Below are positions 16,403 through 25,197 of a stretch of DNA of 43,653 nucleotides, in pieces. The stretch's first letter is position 1. The number at the start of each line of letters is the position of its first letter. Location of the stretch: NCBI GenBank assembly GCA_900543885.1, contig UQTA01000021.1:1-43653 (forward strand), given 5' to 3'. The notes under the pieces were generated by a model. It saw only the letters and a list, made by a program, of their open reading frames with translations. It had not been told where the DNA came from and did not search any database. The position numbers were made by a program, and so were the translations under genes. The DNA comes from an uncultured Clostridium sp. Its GTDB lineage: Bacteria > Bacillota > Clostridia > Lachnospirales > Lachnospiraceae.

Positions 16403-16481
16403 AATACCAAAAATGTGGAATACCTTTAGTGACGGACGATAAAGTGACAGAGGCCGGATTTGGCTTAAAAAGGAGAAGCAG

Positions 16482-18413
16482 ATGAAGTTCAACGCCGTTT
16501 TGACGAAAAAACAGGCAGAGGAAATGCTCGATTATTTAGGAGATGTATTTACAGAGGTAAGGCTTTTAGATATAGAAGCGATCAGACGTCTGGAAAAAGA
16601 AAAAAATTCACTTTCCTTAAAAGCGTTCAGGGAGCGATGCCAGAAGACCAGACTGGAATACGTGGATTCCAGGGTATATCAGAAGATTTCACGGTATGTG
16701 GAGATCGATGGACAGCCCTATGTGGTTGAAATGTTAAATGTTCTGGATGATACCCCGGATGATTCTGAAAATGCAAGGGAACAGCTGGTAGCCAAAGTAA
16801 GAGGTTATAATGAAGAACTTTATCTGGATGCTCTTACAGGTGCCTATAACCGGAGATATTATGAAGACCGTATCCGGAAAGTGAGAAGCCATGCAGGTGT
16901 GGCGATGATCGATCTGGATGATTTTAAGCTGTACAATGATGCCTGCGGCCATAATGCAGGAGATCTGGTCCTTAATACAGTAGTAAGTATTATCCGTAAA
17001 TGCATCCGAAAAACGGATATCCTGATCCGTTACGGCGGAGATGAGTTCCTTCTGATCATTCCAGATGTGGAAGAGGCAATTTTCTCTAAAAAATTAAAAC
17101 AGATACGTGATATGGTTTATGAGGCGGAGGTTCCCGGGTATGTAAAACTTCGTCTGTCTGTAAGTATCGGAGGAGTCCTTGCTGACAACGAAACCATTGA
17201 AAGTGCTGTGGGGCGGGCAGATGGCCTGATGTATCAGGCAAAGAACCGGAAAAATATGTCAGTAACGGAAGGTTCCGGTATTGACAGTGCAGAGGTGAAA
17301 GAACAGCAGCAGATCCTTATTGTAGATGATTCTCAGATGAACAGGGAGATCCTTACAGTGGTCCTGGAAGAAGAGTACCGGATATTAGAGGCGACAAACG
17401 GAGAAGAATGTATTGACCTGCTGAAACTGTACGGAACAGGGATCTCGCTGATCCTTTTGGACATTAATATGCCGGTGATGGATGGCTTTGAAGTGCTGGC
17501 ACTGATGAACCGGAATCACTGGATCGAAGATACACCGGTGATCATGATCTCCAGCGAAGATGGCGCTGCTTATGTCAGAAGAGCTTATGAAATGGGGGCT
17601 TCTGACTATATCAGCCGTCCTTTTGATGCACAGGTTGTGCATCAGAGAGTGTTTAATACCATTAAATTGTATGCAAAGCAGCGCCGCCTGATCAGCCTGG
17701 TAACAGACCAGATTCAGGAAAAAGAGAAAAATAACCAGATGATGATCAGCATCTTAAGTCAGATCGTAGAGTTTCGAAATGGAGAAAGCGGAAGCCATGT
17801 TTTACATATCAATATTATTACAGGTATGCTGTTAGAGCGGCTGATGCAGAAGACGGATCAGTATCATCTTATGTGGTCGGATCAGTTTTTGATCACAACA
17901 GCATCTGCCCTTCATGATATCGGAAAAATAGGGATCGATGAGAAGATACTGAATAAACCAGGACGGCTGACCAAAGAAGAATTTGAGATCATGAAAACCC
18001 ATACGCTGATCGGTGCTTCCATGTTAAAGAGTATTGAATTATATCAGAATGAGAAACTGGTGCAGGTGGCTTACCAGATCTGCAGATGGCATCATGAACG
18101 TTATGATGGAAAGGGGTATCCGGATGGCTTAAAAGGAGAAGAGATACCGATCTCAGCTCAGGTAGTATCCATCGCGGCTGTATATGATGCTCTTGTTATT
18201 GAACGTGTGTATAAAAAGGCATTTTCTCACGAAACAGCCATTGGCATGATCTTAAAGGGAGAATGTGGGGCATTTAATCCCCTTTTGTTAGAATGTCTTA
18301 CAGATATCCAGGACAGACTGAAGGAAGAACTGCAGTCCGGATTCAAAAAAAAGGAAAATGAGGATCTTTTTCCAAACTTGTCAGAGGAGATAGAAGAGGA
18401 GACGAAAAAGTGA
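16482..18413 (+). CDS. Cytoplasmic GGDEF - receiver - HD-GYP c-di-GMP turnover protein
   Basis: 643 residues, no membrane span. A helical N-terminal region (about 1-115) is followed by a GGDEF domain (about 118-275) with intact GGDEF at 185-189 and an RKTD inhibitory site at 176-179, so diguanylate cyclase activity with product inhibition is plausible. A receiver domain (about 285-405) has phospho-acceptor D327 (LLDINMPVMDG). The HD-GYP phosphodiesterase domain (about 420-620) has H478-D479 (HDIGK), HHERYDGKGYP at 537-547 and the GYP triplet intact. One protein can therefore in principle both make and break c-di-GMP under control of phosphorylation. AAAAAGGAG precedes ATG 16482. Its stop overlaps the start of the next gene, making a kinase-like partner likely. 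Confidence 0.92.
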   Translation: MKFNAVLTKKQAEEMLDYLGDVFTEVRLLDIEAIRRLEKEKNSLSLKAFRERCQKTRLEYVDSRVYQKISRYVEIDGQPYVVEMLNVLDDTPDDSENAREQLVAKVRGYNEELYLDALTGAYNRRYYEDRIRKVRSHAGVAMIDLDDFKLYNDACGHNAGDLVLNTVVSIIRKCIRKTDILIRYGGDEFLLIIPDVEEAIFSKKLKQIRDMVYEAEVPGYVKLRLSVSIGGVLADNETIESAVGRADGLMYQAKNRKNMSVTEGSGIDSAEVKEQQQILIVDDSQMNREILTVVLEEEYRILEATNGEECIDLLKLYGTGISLILLDINMPVMDGFEVLALMNRNHWIEDTPVIMISSEDGAAYVRRAYEMGASDYISRPFDAQVVHQRVFNTIKLYAKQRRLISLVTDQIQEKEKNNQMMISILSQIVEFRNGESGSHVLHINIITGMLLERLMQKTDQYHLMWSDQFLITTASALHDIGKIGIDEKILNKPGRLTKEEFEIMKTHTLIGASMLKSIELYQNEKLVQVAYQICRWHHERYDGKGYPDGLKGEEIPISAQVVSIAAVYDALVIERVYKKAFSHETAIGMILKGECGAFNPLLLECLTDIQDRLKEELQSGFKKKENEDLFPNLSEEIEEETKK

Positions 18414-20092
18414 AAAGAAACAGGATATTCTTAAGTTTGGGAATTGTTTTGCTTGTTTCTGTGTTTATTCTTTTTACCAATATTGGAAAAAACAGAGTGG
18501 TTTCATATGCAGGGGAAACGCTGGCATTTTTAAAAGAAAAATGCCGTGACTTTGATGGATTGATGGGATCTGTAGAGGGAGATCAGTCGAAAGAAGCAGT
18601 CCGTACCTATGTGGAAGGGCTGCTTACAGACAGTCAGTTAGAGATGAAAGGCGTGATCCTGATCTGCAATAAAGAGAGGGTACTTTGCTCTAACTATGGC
18701 GATTACAGGGGAAGAGAACTGGATAAGGCACCTTTTATCAGCGAAATAAAAGAAGGAGCACAGCCGGGAAAACTTCTGTCCCTGCGCTATTATGGCTCTT
18801 CTTATTATGGAAGTATGGATCATGAGGGCGATTATGACCTGTATGTATTTTATCCTTCTGAGGCAGTATTTTATTTAAGGAGTATTGCACTGTTTTACGG
18901 AGTCAGCCTTTATGCCTTTTTTGGACTGCTTTTCTTCTGGATCCGTACAAGAGAAGAGAAAGAGCAGGCTATACGTGAAATGGCGTGTCAGGATAAGATT
19001 CTGATCTCAGCCAGTAAGGAAGAAAGGGCCAATGCAGCAAAGTCAGATCTCTTAAAACGTTTAAATTATGATATCCATATGCTGGTAAATGATATCCGCG
19101 GATCCTTAGAGATGGGAGATCAGTATGACCAGGACCTGGAGAAGCAGAGGCAGATCCGAAAAAAAGTGTGGGATACATCACAAAGGCTTCTGGAATTGCT
19201 CTCAGATATGGTGGATCTGGACCGTCTGGAATCAGGGACAGTAGTTTTAGAAGAGAGATCCTTTGATCTGAGAAAGCTGTTAGATGAGGTAAAACAGTGG
19301 GCAGAACCCATTGCAAAAGAACGTGGTATCCTGTTTTGCAGCCGGGAGCCGGAAGGAAATCACTGGAGAGTGTATGGAAGTCCGGTTCATCTGAAGGAAA
19401 TACTGACCCATATTGTGGAAAGTGCTATTAAAGATAACCGTGATGGAGATCAGGTGACATTTTTCTGCAGGGAGATCGGTGCAAGCGGAAGAAAAGCCCG
19501 CTTTGAATTTGTTTGTACAGATACAAGAAGTTCCTACAGAAAAAATGAACAGGGACTTGCAGCAGCCATGGGGCTTACAAGGCTGATGAAGGGTGAATTC
19601 CATTTTTCACATGATGAGGGTGATCAGGCTTTTTGCAGAGTGCGTCTTACTTTTATTATGGATGAAGAAAAAAAGGAAGAAGAGAAACATCCTGCATCTG
19701 TACATGGACAGAAAATTCTTTTAGTAGAAGATAATGAACTGAACATGGAGATCGCGGAATTTATCCTGCGCAAAGAGGGAATGCAGGTAATAAAAGCATG
19801 GAATGGAAAAGAAGCGCTGGAACGTTTTAAAGCATCTGCGCCGGGGGAGATACAGGTGATCTTAATGGATCTTGTAATGCCGGTAATGGATGGATTTAAG
19901 GCATCCCAAAAGATCCGGGAACTGGAACGGGAGGATGCTAAAAAAGTGGCGATCATTGCCCTTACTGCAAGCAGTTATGAGGAAGATGTAGAGAAATGCC
20001 GCCAGGCGGGAATGAATGAACATCTGACAAAACCGTTAGATGCGGGAAATTTAATACGGGTGACCCGCAAATATAGAAAGGGACTGTCATAA
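18410..20092 (+). CDS. Degenerate hybrid histidine kinase with intact receiver (pseudokinase)
   Basis: 560 residues from GTG 18410, which overlaps the previous stop (GTGA). TM helices at about 7-25 and 160-182 flank an extracytoplasmic sensor of about 135 residues. The following region aligns by eye with HisKA/HATPase of the kinase at 8553-11750, but key residues are lost. The phospho-acceptor His is Y220 (LNYDIH instead of MSHDIR), the N box reads IVESAIKDN instead of LFSNAIKYN, the DTGIG box reads DTRSS, and GTGLG reads EQGLA. The C-terminal receiver (about 440-555) keeps D487 (LMDLVMPVMDG) and TKPLD and is closely similar to the receiver of the 8553 kinase. It probably works as a sensor or phospho-acceptor scaffold for the co-transcribed GGDEF/HD-GYP protein. 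Frame and codon use are intact, so it is a maintained gene. Confidence 0.85.
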   Translation: MKRNRIFLSLGIVLLVSVFILFTNIGKNRVVSYAGETLAFLKEKCRDFDGLMGSVEGDQSKEAVRTYVEGLLTDSQLEMKGVILICNKERVLCSNYGDYRGRELDKAPFISEIKEGAQPGKLLSLRYYGSSYYGSMDHEGDYDLYVFYPSEAVFYLRSIALFYGVSLYAFFGLLFFWIRTREEKEQAIREMACQDKILISASKEERANAAKSDLLKRLNYDIHMLVNDIRGSLEMGDQYDQDLEKQRQIRKKVWDTSQRLLELLSDMVDLDRLESGTVVLEERSFDLRKLLDEVKQWAEPIAKERGILFCSREPEGNHWRVYGSPVHLKEILTHIVESAIKDNRDGDQVTFFCREIGASGRKARFEFVCTDTRSSYRKNEQGLAAAMGLTRLMKGEFHFSHDEGDQAFCRVRLTFIMDEEKKEEEKHPASVHGQKILLVEDNELNMEIAEFILRKEGMQVIKAWNGKEALERFKASAPGEIQVILMDLVMPVMDGFKASQKIRELEREDAKKVAIIALTASSYEEDVEKCRQAGMNEHLTKPLDAGNLIRVTRKYRKGLS

Positions 20093-20103
20093 GCGGCAGT
20101 CCC
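20080..20103. terminator. Hairpin terminator overlapping the stop codon
   Basis: GGGACTG (20080-20086) and CAGTCCC (20097-20103) with a 10-base loop that contains the TAA stop of the pseudokinase gene (20090-20092), then TGTTTGG. It sits between converging genes and may serve both, though T-runs are weak. Confidence 0.55.
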
Positions 20104-20135
20104 TGTTTGGTATTATATGTGTTTTTGAAGCGCGA

Positions 20136-20807
20136 TTACAGAGTATCTTCTTCAATGGTGGCAGTTTCTTTTACAGGCTCAGCAACCGCTTCAGCAGTTT
20201 TCCCAGCTTCTTCGTCTGCAGCAGCATCTGATGCAGCATCTTCTTCTGCCTCTTCTTTTGTCAGTTCTTCACTTGCATCAGCATTAACGGAAACGGAAAT
20301 ACCATTGTCTTCGTCAGCGGAACGGTCCAGACGGGCATAATCATAAAGATCATCGTCATCTACATAATCATCATCTAAAAATTCATCTTCTGTAACGTCA
20401 CCGGCCTTCTTGGTGTCGGCTTCAAACAGATCATCCTTTTTAGTTTTCATGGAATGGATCGCAATATGTGCTGTATCAACAGCAGCGGAAACAGCTTCAT
20501 GTGCTGTATCAGAAAACAGGTTTCCGGCATCCTTTAATACATTTTTTGTAGCAGCAGCCATATCCTTGGCAGCCATTTTGAATTCGTCTTTGCTGGAATT
20601 TAAGGAAATATAATTGCGGTTTAACTTGCGTGGATCGAAGGTTTCTTCCTGAGTAGCATCCTCTTCTTCGTCCTCTTCAAATTCACGGAAATCCTTATCA
20701 AGCTCTTTATGATAGATCTTATACTGGAGTACATAGGAAACACCAGCAGCTACAGCACCGGAGATCGCTGCAAATGCCACAAATTTTCCAAAACCTCTCT
20801 TAGCCAT
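20136..20807 (-). CDS. Acidic membrane-anchored protein, function unknown
   Basis: 223 residues. A short basic N terminus (MAKRGFGK) is followed by one hydrophobic segment (about 8-27, FVAFAAISGAVAAGVSYVLQ). A very acidic, low-complexity cytoplasmic or surface tail follows, with runs such as EFEEDEEEDATQEE and DDDYVDDDDLYDY. A helical middle (about 75-120, AAKDMAAATKNVLKDAGNLF) looks like the amphipathic part of YtxH-type stress proteins. That likeness is weak, so I name no family. AGGGGG precedes the start on the minus strand. The next gene is divergent groES. Confidence 0.75.
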   Translation of the reverse strand: MAKRGFGKFVAFAAISGAVAAGVSYVLQYKIYHKELDKDFREFEEDEEEDATQEETFDPRKLNRNYISLNSSKDEFKMAAKDMAAATKNVLKDAGNLFSDTAHEAVSAAVDTAHIAIHSMKTKKDDLFEADTKKAGDVTEDEFLDDDYVDDDDLYDYARLDRSADEDNGISVSVNADASEELTKEEAEEDAASDAAADEEAGKTAEAVAEPVKETATIEEDTL

Positions 20808-20962
20808 ACAAATACCCCCTTCTTTCTTAGATTGGTAAACTTTGTCTGAATTTATGCATTAGTATGTCTGATTCTTATATTGTAATACGAACATCAAAAA
20901 AAAGGAACTAAAAAAAATGAAAAAACAAAAGATTCACAAAATAAAGAGATAAATTTAAAAAA

Positions 20963-20989
20963 TTAGCACTCAGAACTTGACAGTGCTAA
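20963..20989 (+). promoter_or_regulatory. CIRCE operator (HrcA binding site)
   Basis: TTAGCACTC, nine bases, CAGTGCTAA. This matches the CIRCE consensus TTAGCACTC-N9-GAGTGCTAA with one mismatch. It overlaps the groES promoter -35 box, so HrcA binding would block transcription until heat or misfolding stress. Confidence 0.93.
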
Positions 20990-21005
20990 CAATCGGTGCT
21001 ATAAC
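20977..21005 (+). promoter_or_regulatory. groESL promoter
   Basis: TTGACA (20977-20982), 17-base spacer, TATAAC (21000-21005), 81 bases before groES. The -35 box lies inside the CIRCE. Confidence 0.88.
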
Positions 21006-21086
21006 TTACATTGTGAGCGAAAGAAGCAGCAAAAGTTAAAGCTGCAGGTAGAAAAATAAGAATGGCGATCAAGGAGGAATCCAGTT

Positions 21087-21371
21087 ATGAAGTTAGTTCC
21101 ATTATTTGACAAAGTTGTATTAAAGCAGTTAGTTGCAGAAGAGACCACAGCATCCGGTATTGTTCTTCCAGGTGCAGCAAAAGAAAAACCACAGCAGGCA
21201 GAAGTAATCGCAGTAGGCCCGGGCGGTGTAGTTGATGGTAAGGAAGTTACCATGCAGGTTAAGGCTGGAGATAAAGTTATCTATTCCAAGTACTCAGGTA
21301 CAGAAGTAGAGTTAGAGAAAGAAAAATACGTGATCGTAAAGCAGAGCGATATTTTAGCAGTGGTAGAGTAA
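21087..21371 (+). CDS. groES: Co-chaperonin GroES
   Basis: 94 residues, standard length, forming the heptameric lid of the GroEL chamber. Family features: MKLVPLFDKVVLKQL start, mobile loop around EETTASGIVLPGAAKEKPQQ (residues 17-36), AEVIAVGPGGV, and GDKVIYSKYSGTEVE. AAGGAGG precedes ATG 21087. Controlled by CIRCE and followed by groEL after a 108-base gap with a hairpin. Confidence 0.97.
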   Translation: MKLVPLFDKVVLKQLVAEETTASGIVLPGAAKEKPQQAEVIAVGPGGVVDGKEVTMQVKAGDKVIYSKYSGTEVELEKEKYVIVKQSDILAVVE

Positions 21372-21373
21372 AG

Positions 21374-21394
21374 AAAAATGCCAGAGGCATTTTT
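21374..21394 (+). promoter_or_regulatory. Perfect hairpin between groES and groEL
   Basis: AAAAATGCC-AGA-GGCATTTTT: 9-bp stem with a 3-base loop starting two bases after the groES stop. It is terminator- or attenuator-like, with the T-tract inside the stem. A second inverted pair AAACGC/GCGTTT follows within 21402-21430. It may tune the groES:groEL ratio or stabilise mRNA ends. Confidence 0.6.
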
Positions 21395-21479
21395 CGCTAC
21401 GCAAACGCAGCGCAGCGGAGTTCGCGTTTCCCGTATAGTAAATATAAATACGAAATAGATCGTTTGGAGGTAAATAATC

Positions 21480-23102
21480 ATGGCAAAGCAGATTAAATAT
21501 GGTGTAGAAGCCCGCAAGGCACTGGAAGCAGGCGTAAATCAGTTAGCAGATACAGTTCGTGTAACCTTAGGACCGAAAGGACGCAACGTAGTTCTGGATA
21601 AGTCTTTTGGTGCTCCATTAATCACAAATGATGGTGTTACTATTGCAAAAGAGATCGAACTGGCAGATCCATTTGAGAACATGGGTGCTCAGCTGATCAA
21701 GGAAGTTGCTTCTAAGACCAATGATGTAGCTGGTGATGGTACTACTACCGCAACTGTACTGGCACAGGCTATGGTAAACGAAGGCATGAAGAACCTGGCT
21801 GCAGGTGCTAACCCGATCATCTTAAGAAAGGGTATGAAGAAAGCTACAGATGCAGCAGTAGAAGCTATTAAGAAGATGAGCCAGCCAGTAGGCGGCAAGG
21901 CACAGATCGCAAGAGTAGCAGCAATCTCTGCATCTGATGATGAAGTAGGAACCATGGTAGCAGATGCTATGGAAAAGGTTTCCAAAGACGGTGTTATCAC
22001 CATCGAGGAATCCAAGACTATGAAGACTGAGCTTGACCTGGTAGAAGGTATGCAGTTTGACAGAGGTTACCTGTCTGCATATATGTGCACCGATATGGAT
22101 AAGATGGAAGCAAATCTGGATGATCCATACATTCTGATCACAGACAAGAAGATCTCCAACATCCAGGAAATCCTGCCAATCCTTGAGCAGATCGTAAAGA
22201 TGGGAGCAAGACTGCTGATCATCGCTGAAGATGTAGAAGGCGAAGCTCTTACAACCCTGATCGTTAACAAGTTAAGAGGTACATTCAATGTAGTTGCTGT
22301 TAAGGCTCCTGGATACGGCGACAGAAGAAAAGAAATGCTGCAGGATATCGCAATCTTAACTGGCGGTACTGTTATCTCCGAGGAAGTAGGTCTGGAATTG
22401 AAGGATGCTACTATGGAGCAGTTAGGCCGTGCAAAATCTGTTAAGGTTCAGAAAGAGAACACAGTTATCGTTGACGGAAACGGCAGCAAGGAAATGATCG
22501 CAGCAAGAGTTGCTATGATCCGTAAGCAGATTGCTGAAACTACTTCCGATTTCGACAGAGAGAAATTACAGGAGCGTCTGGCTAAACTGGCTGGCGGCGT
22601 AGCTGTTATCCGTGTAGGTGCTGCTACTGAGACTGAGATGAAGGAAGCTAAGCTTCGTATGGAAGATGCATTAAATGCAACCCGTGCAGCTGTTGAAGAA
22701 GGAATCATCGCAGGCGGCGGTTCTGCTTATGCACATGCTACTGTTGATGTTCAGAAGGTTGTTGATACTCTGGAAGGTGATGAGAAGACCGGTGCTAAGA
22801 TTATCTTAAAGGCTCTGGAAGCTCCTCTGTTCCACATTGTAGCAAACGCTGGTCTGGAAGGCGCTGTTATCGTAAACAAGGTAAAAGAGTCCCCAGTTGG
22901 TGAAGGCTTTGATGCTTACAATGAAACTTTTGTAAATATGATCGAAGCAGGTATCCTGGATCCTGTTAAGGTTACAAGAAGCGCATTACAGAATGCAAAC
23001 AGCGTTGCATCCACTCTGCTGACCACTGAGTCTGTAGTAGCAACCATTAAGGAACCAGCTCCGGCTGCTCCGGCTGCACCTGATATGGGCGGAATGTACT
23101 AA
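21480..23102 (+). CDS. groEL: Chaperonin GroEL
   Basis: 540 residues, the 60-kDa chaperonin forming double heptameric rings. Signature features: ATP-binding TLGPKGRNVVLDKSFG (about 30-45), DGTTTATVLAQ near residue 86, and AAVEEGIIAGGG (about 404-415). The C-terminal tail APAAPAAPDMGGMY ends in the usual GGM type. GGAGG lies 9 bases upstream of ATG 21480. Encoded in the CIRCE-regulated operon and ended by a strong terminator. Confidence 0.98.
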   Translation: MAKQIKYGVEARKALEAGVNQLADTVRVTLGPKGRNVVLDKSFGAPLITNDGVTIAKEIELADPFENMGAQLIKEVASKTNDVAGDGTTTATVLAQAMVNEGMKNLAAGANPIILRKGMKKATDAAVEAIKKMSQPVGGKAQIARVAAISASDDEVGTMVADAMEKVSKDGVITIEESKTMKTELDLVEGMQFDRGYLSAYMCTDMDKMEANLDDPYILITDKKISNIQEILPILEQIVKMGARLLIIAEDVEGEALTTLIVNKLRGTFNVVAVKAPGYGDRRKEMLQDIAILTGGTVISEEVGLELKDATMEQLGRAKSVKVQKENTVIVDGNGSKEMIAARVAMIRKQIAETTSDFDREKLQERLAKLAGGVAVIRVGAATETEMKEAKLRMEDALNATRAAVEEGIIAGGGSAYAHATVDVQKVVDTLEGDEKTGAKIILKALEAPLFHIVANAGLEGAVIVNKVKESPVGEGFDAYNETFVNMIEAGILDPVKVTRSALQNANSVASTLLTTESVVATIKEPAPAAPAAPDMGGMY

Positions 23103-23147
23103 TCAGAAATATAGAGCCATAGAGCTCTGCGGTAAGATAGAATTGAT

Positions 23148-23190
23148 AGCCCCATTGTTCATTGTTAATCTTTGAACAATGGGGCTTTTT
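23148..23190 (+). terminator. groESL operon terminator
   Basis: 13-bp perfect stem AGCCCCATTGTTC/GAACAATGGGGCT with a 13-base loop, then TTTT. Confidence 0.93.
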
Positions 23191-23244
23191 GTTGCTGAAA
23201 AAGTGATAAAGAAATAAAAAAACTGTTTTTTTCAAAACATTCCA

Positions 23245-23272
23245 TTGCTATCAGTATAAAATCAGTTATAAT
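23245..23272 (+). promoter_or_regulatory. Promoter of the two-LysR operon
   Basis: TTGCTA (23245-23250), 16-base spacer, TATAAT (23267-23272), 32 bases before GTG 23305. Confidence 0.65.
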
Positions 23273-23304
23273 AGTAATTAAACCTATCAACATGGAGGGG
23301 AAAA

Positions 23305-24219
23305 GTGACAGATAAAGAATATAAATACATAGCTACTATAGCAGAATGTGGAAATATTACAAAAGCAGCAGAAAAATTGTTTATTGCCCAGCCGTCACTG
23401 ACTCAGTCCCTTCATCGGATTGAAGAAGATTATGGAGCCAGTTTTTTCTATCGCTGTCATGATGGTGTGAGACTGACAGAAGCAGGGGAAAATTATATGG
23501 CTGCAGCCAATAAAATGCTGGAAGCTTATGAAGAACTAAAAAAGAATTTGAATAATGACCGAAGCGATCAGATCGGCAAGATTCAGATAGGGCTTGAAAG
23601 CGGACAGGCAGACTGCATTTTAACTGGTTTTTTGAAAAATTATAAAAGAAGATACCCAAATGTAGATCTAAGGATCATAGAACGGACATCTCTTCAGCTT
23701 CAGAAGATGACAGTGGATACTACTCTGGATATGGCGCTGCTTCATTATCCTTTTGTAAATGAAAAACTGGCATATGTTCCGATTGCTGAAGATGAGCTGG
23801 TTCTGGCAGTGAGTCCTGCAGTGCTTTCGGAGAAAAAAAAGGAAAGTGCAGAGATTCTGACTGTAGATCGGGCGTTTATGCAGCAGCAGAGCTTTCTGAT
23901 GCCTACATCGGATCAGCAGCTTCGCACAGTGGCAGAAAATATATGCAGTATGGCAGAGATTGAGCCGGATATCAAATATACAGCCATGAATCTGCCTACC
24001 CTTTTAGCATTGGCAACAGAAGGTTTGGGAGCAGCCATTGTTCCTTTAAGCCTGTATAAGCGTTACAGTGCTGTTTATCCTTTGATCTGTATGACATTTC
24101 CTGCCGACTGGAATGCAGAATGGAAATTGGTAGCTGCTTACAGGGAAGATGCAGGAATAGGTGATCTGTCCAGGGAACTGATCGAAGTCCTTCGTGAAAG
24201 CACGGGAGGCGTAGAATGA
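23305..24219 (+). CDS. LysR-family transcriptional regulator (first of a pair)
   Basis: 304 residues from GTG 23305, with GGAGGGG directly upstream. The N-terminal winged helix (about 1-60) reads IAECGNITKAAEKLFIAQPS, then LTQSLHRIEEDYGASFFYR. The effector-binding domain (about 90-295) has the type 2 periplasmic-binding fold pattern IGLESGQADCILTGFLKNY. LysR proteins usually act on an adjacent target operon with a small-molecule inducer. The catabolic operon at 25357 is the natural target. Its stop overlaps the second LysR start by four bases. Confidence 0.9.
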   Translation: MTDKEYKYIATIAECGNITKAAEKLFIAQPSLTQSLHRIEEDYGASFFYRCHDGVRLTEAGENYMAAANKMLEAYEELKKNLNNDRSDQIGKIQIGLESGQADCILTGFLKNYKRRYPNVDLRIIERTSLQLQKMTVDTTLDMALLHYPFVNEKLAYVPIAEDELVLAVSPAVLSEKKKESAEILTVDRAFMQQQSFLMPTSDQQLRTVAENICSMAEIEPDIKYTAMNLPTLLALATEGLGAAIVPLSLYKRYSAVYPLICMTFPADWNAEWKLVAAYREDAGIGDLSRELIEVLRESTGGVE

Positions 24220-25124
24220 ATACAGAACAGCTGAAATATTTTATGGAATTTGCTTTTTATGGTACAGCAGAAAAAACAGCTGCCCAGTTAGGTGTCAGTC
24301 GTTACAGCGTCAGCCGTAACATAAAAAAACTGGAAGAAGAGCTGGGAAGTAAATTGTTTACTGCGGGGGTTCAGGGAATTGTTCTTACCAGAGAAGGAGA
24401 CCTTTGTCTGAAATATGCCAGAAAGATATTAAAGATTGAAGATGACCTCCGCTTTGACGTGGCGGGAGCAGAACAATATCATGGTAAGATCGATATTGCA
24501 ATGGGAGCCAGCCGTTCCCAGGATACATTATTGTATGTGCTTCCGGAATTCAACCGGAGATATCCCAATGTTTCGGTCCAGATCCACGAAATGTGTACCA
24601 GGGATATTTATAACTGGCTTTTGGAACGGAGGCTGGATTTTGCAGTTGTAAGCTGCGATCATATCCCTCAGGGGTTTACCTATGATCATCTGATGACAGA
24701 GCATCTGGTGCTGGTGGCACCTATGGATGACCGTTTTGCCAAAAACTGTTGTTATTATAAGAACGGAAAAGCCTATGTTGACATAAAAAAGTTTAAGGAT
24801 CAGTCTTTTATTCTGGGTTATGCCATCCAGAGGAGCCGTGGAGTCAGTGATCAGGTATTTAAAGCTGCAGGTTTTGAGCCGCATATTATTTTAAGGACCA
24901 GCAACAATTTTAATGCCGCCATGCTGGCATACAGTGGACTGGGCTATACGCTGGTGCCGGAAAGCTGTACGGTGCGGAAGAAAAATTATGTACCTCACTA
25001 TTTTTTGGAGCCGGAAGAGAAAATATCATGGCCCATTGGGATAGCTTCATTGACTAAAAATCCTCTTTCTCATGCTGCCTACCAGCTTCAGCTGCTGATA
25101 CGGGAATTGTTGGGAGATAAATAA
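24216..25124 (+). CDS. LysR-family transcriptional regulator (second of a pair)
   Basis: 302 residues, ATG overlapping the previous stop (ATGA). HTH region: MEFAFYGTAEKTAAQLGVSR, YSVSRNIKKLEEELGSKLF. Effector domain from about residue 88 (GKIDIAMGASRSQDTLLYVL) to the end, with HMLVLVAP-like EHLVLVAPMDDRF. The HTH and effector regions differ clearly from those of the upstream paralogue, so this is not a recent duplication. Having two LysR regulators in one transcript just before a catabolic operon suggests they act jointly, possibly with two inducers. A terminator follows. Confidence 0.9.
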   Translation: MNTEQLKYFMEFAFYGTAEKTAAQLGVSRYSVSRNIKKLEEELGSKLFTAGVQGIVLTREGDLCLKYARKILKIEDDLRFDVAGAEQYHGKIDIAMGASRSQDTLLYVLPEFNRRYPNVSVQIHEMCTRDIYNWLLERRLDFAVVSCDHIPQGFTYDHLMTEHLVLVAPMDDRFAKNCCYYKNGKAYVDIKKFKDQSFILGYAIQRSRGVSDQVFKAAGFEPHIILRTSNNFNAAMLAYSGLGYTLVPESCTVRKKNYVPHYFLEPEEKISWPIGIASLTKNPLSHAAYQLQLLIRELLGDK

Positions 25125-25135
25125 GATAAAAAATG

Positions 25136-25181
25136 AAAAAGCCGATCTGCTTAAAATAGTAAAGAAGGTCGGCTTTTTTTT
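25136..25181 (+). terminator. Terminator after the LysR pair
   Basis: Stem AAAAAGCCGA.C/GGTCGGCTTTTT with an 18-22 base loop and a run of eight Ts (25174-25181). The poly-A left arm makes it potentially bidirectional. Confidence 0.88.
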
Positions 25182-25197
25182 GCCTTAAAAATGCAAG

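Noticed and set aside
16334..16481. c-di-GMP riboswitch in the leader of the GGDEF/HD-GYP operon
   Set aside because: The 148-base leader lacks recognisable riboswitch core motifs; only a promoter-like pair is visible.
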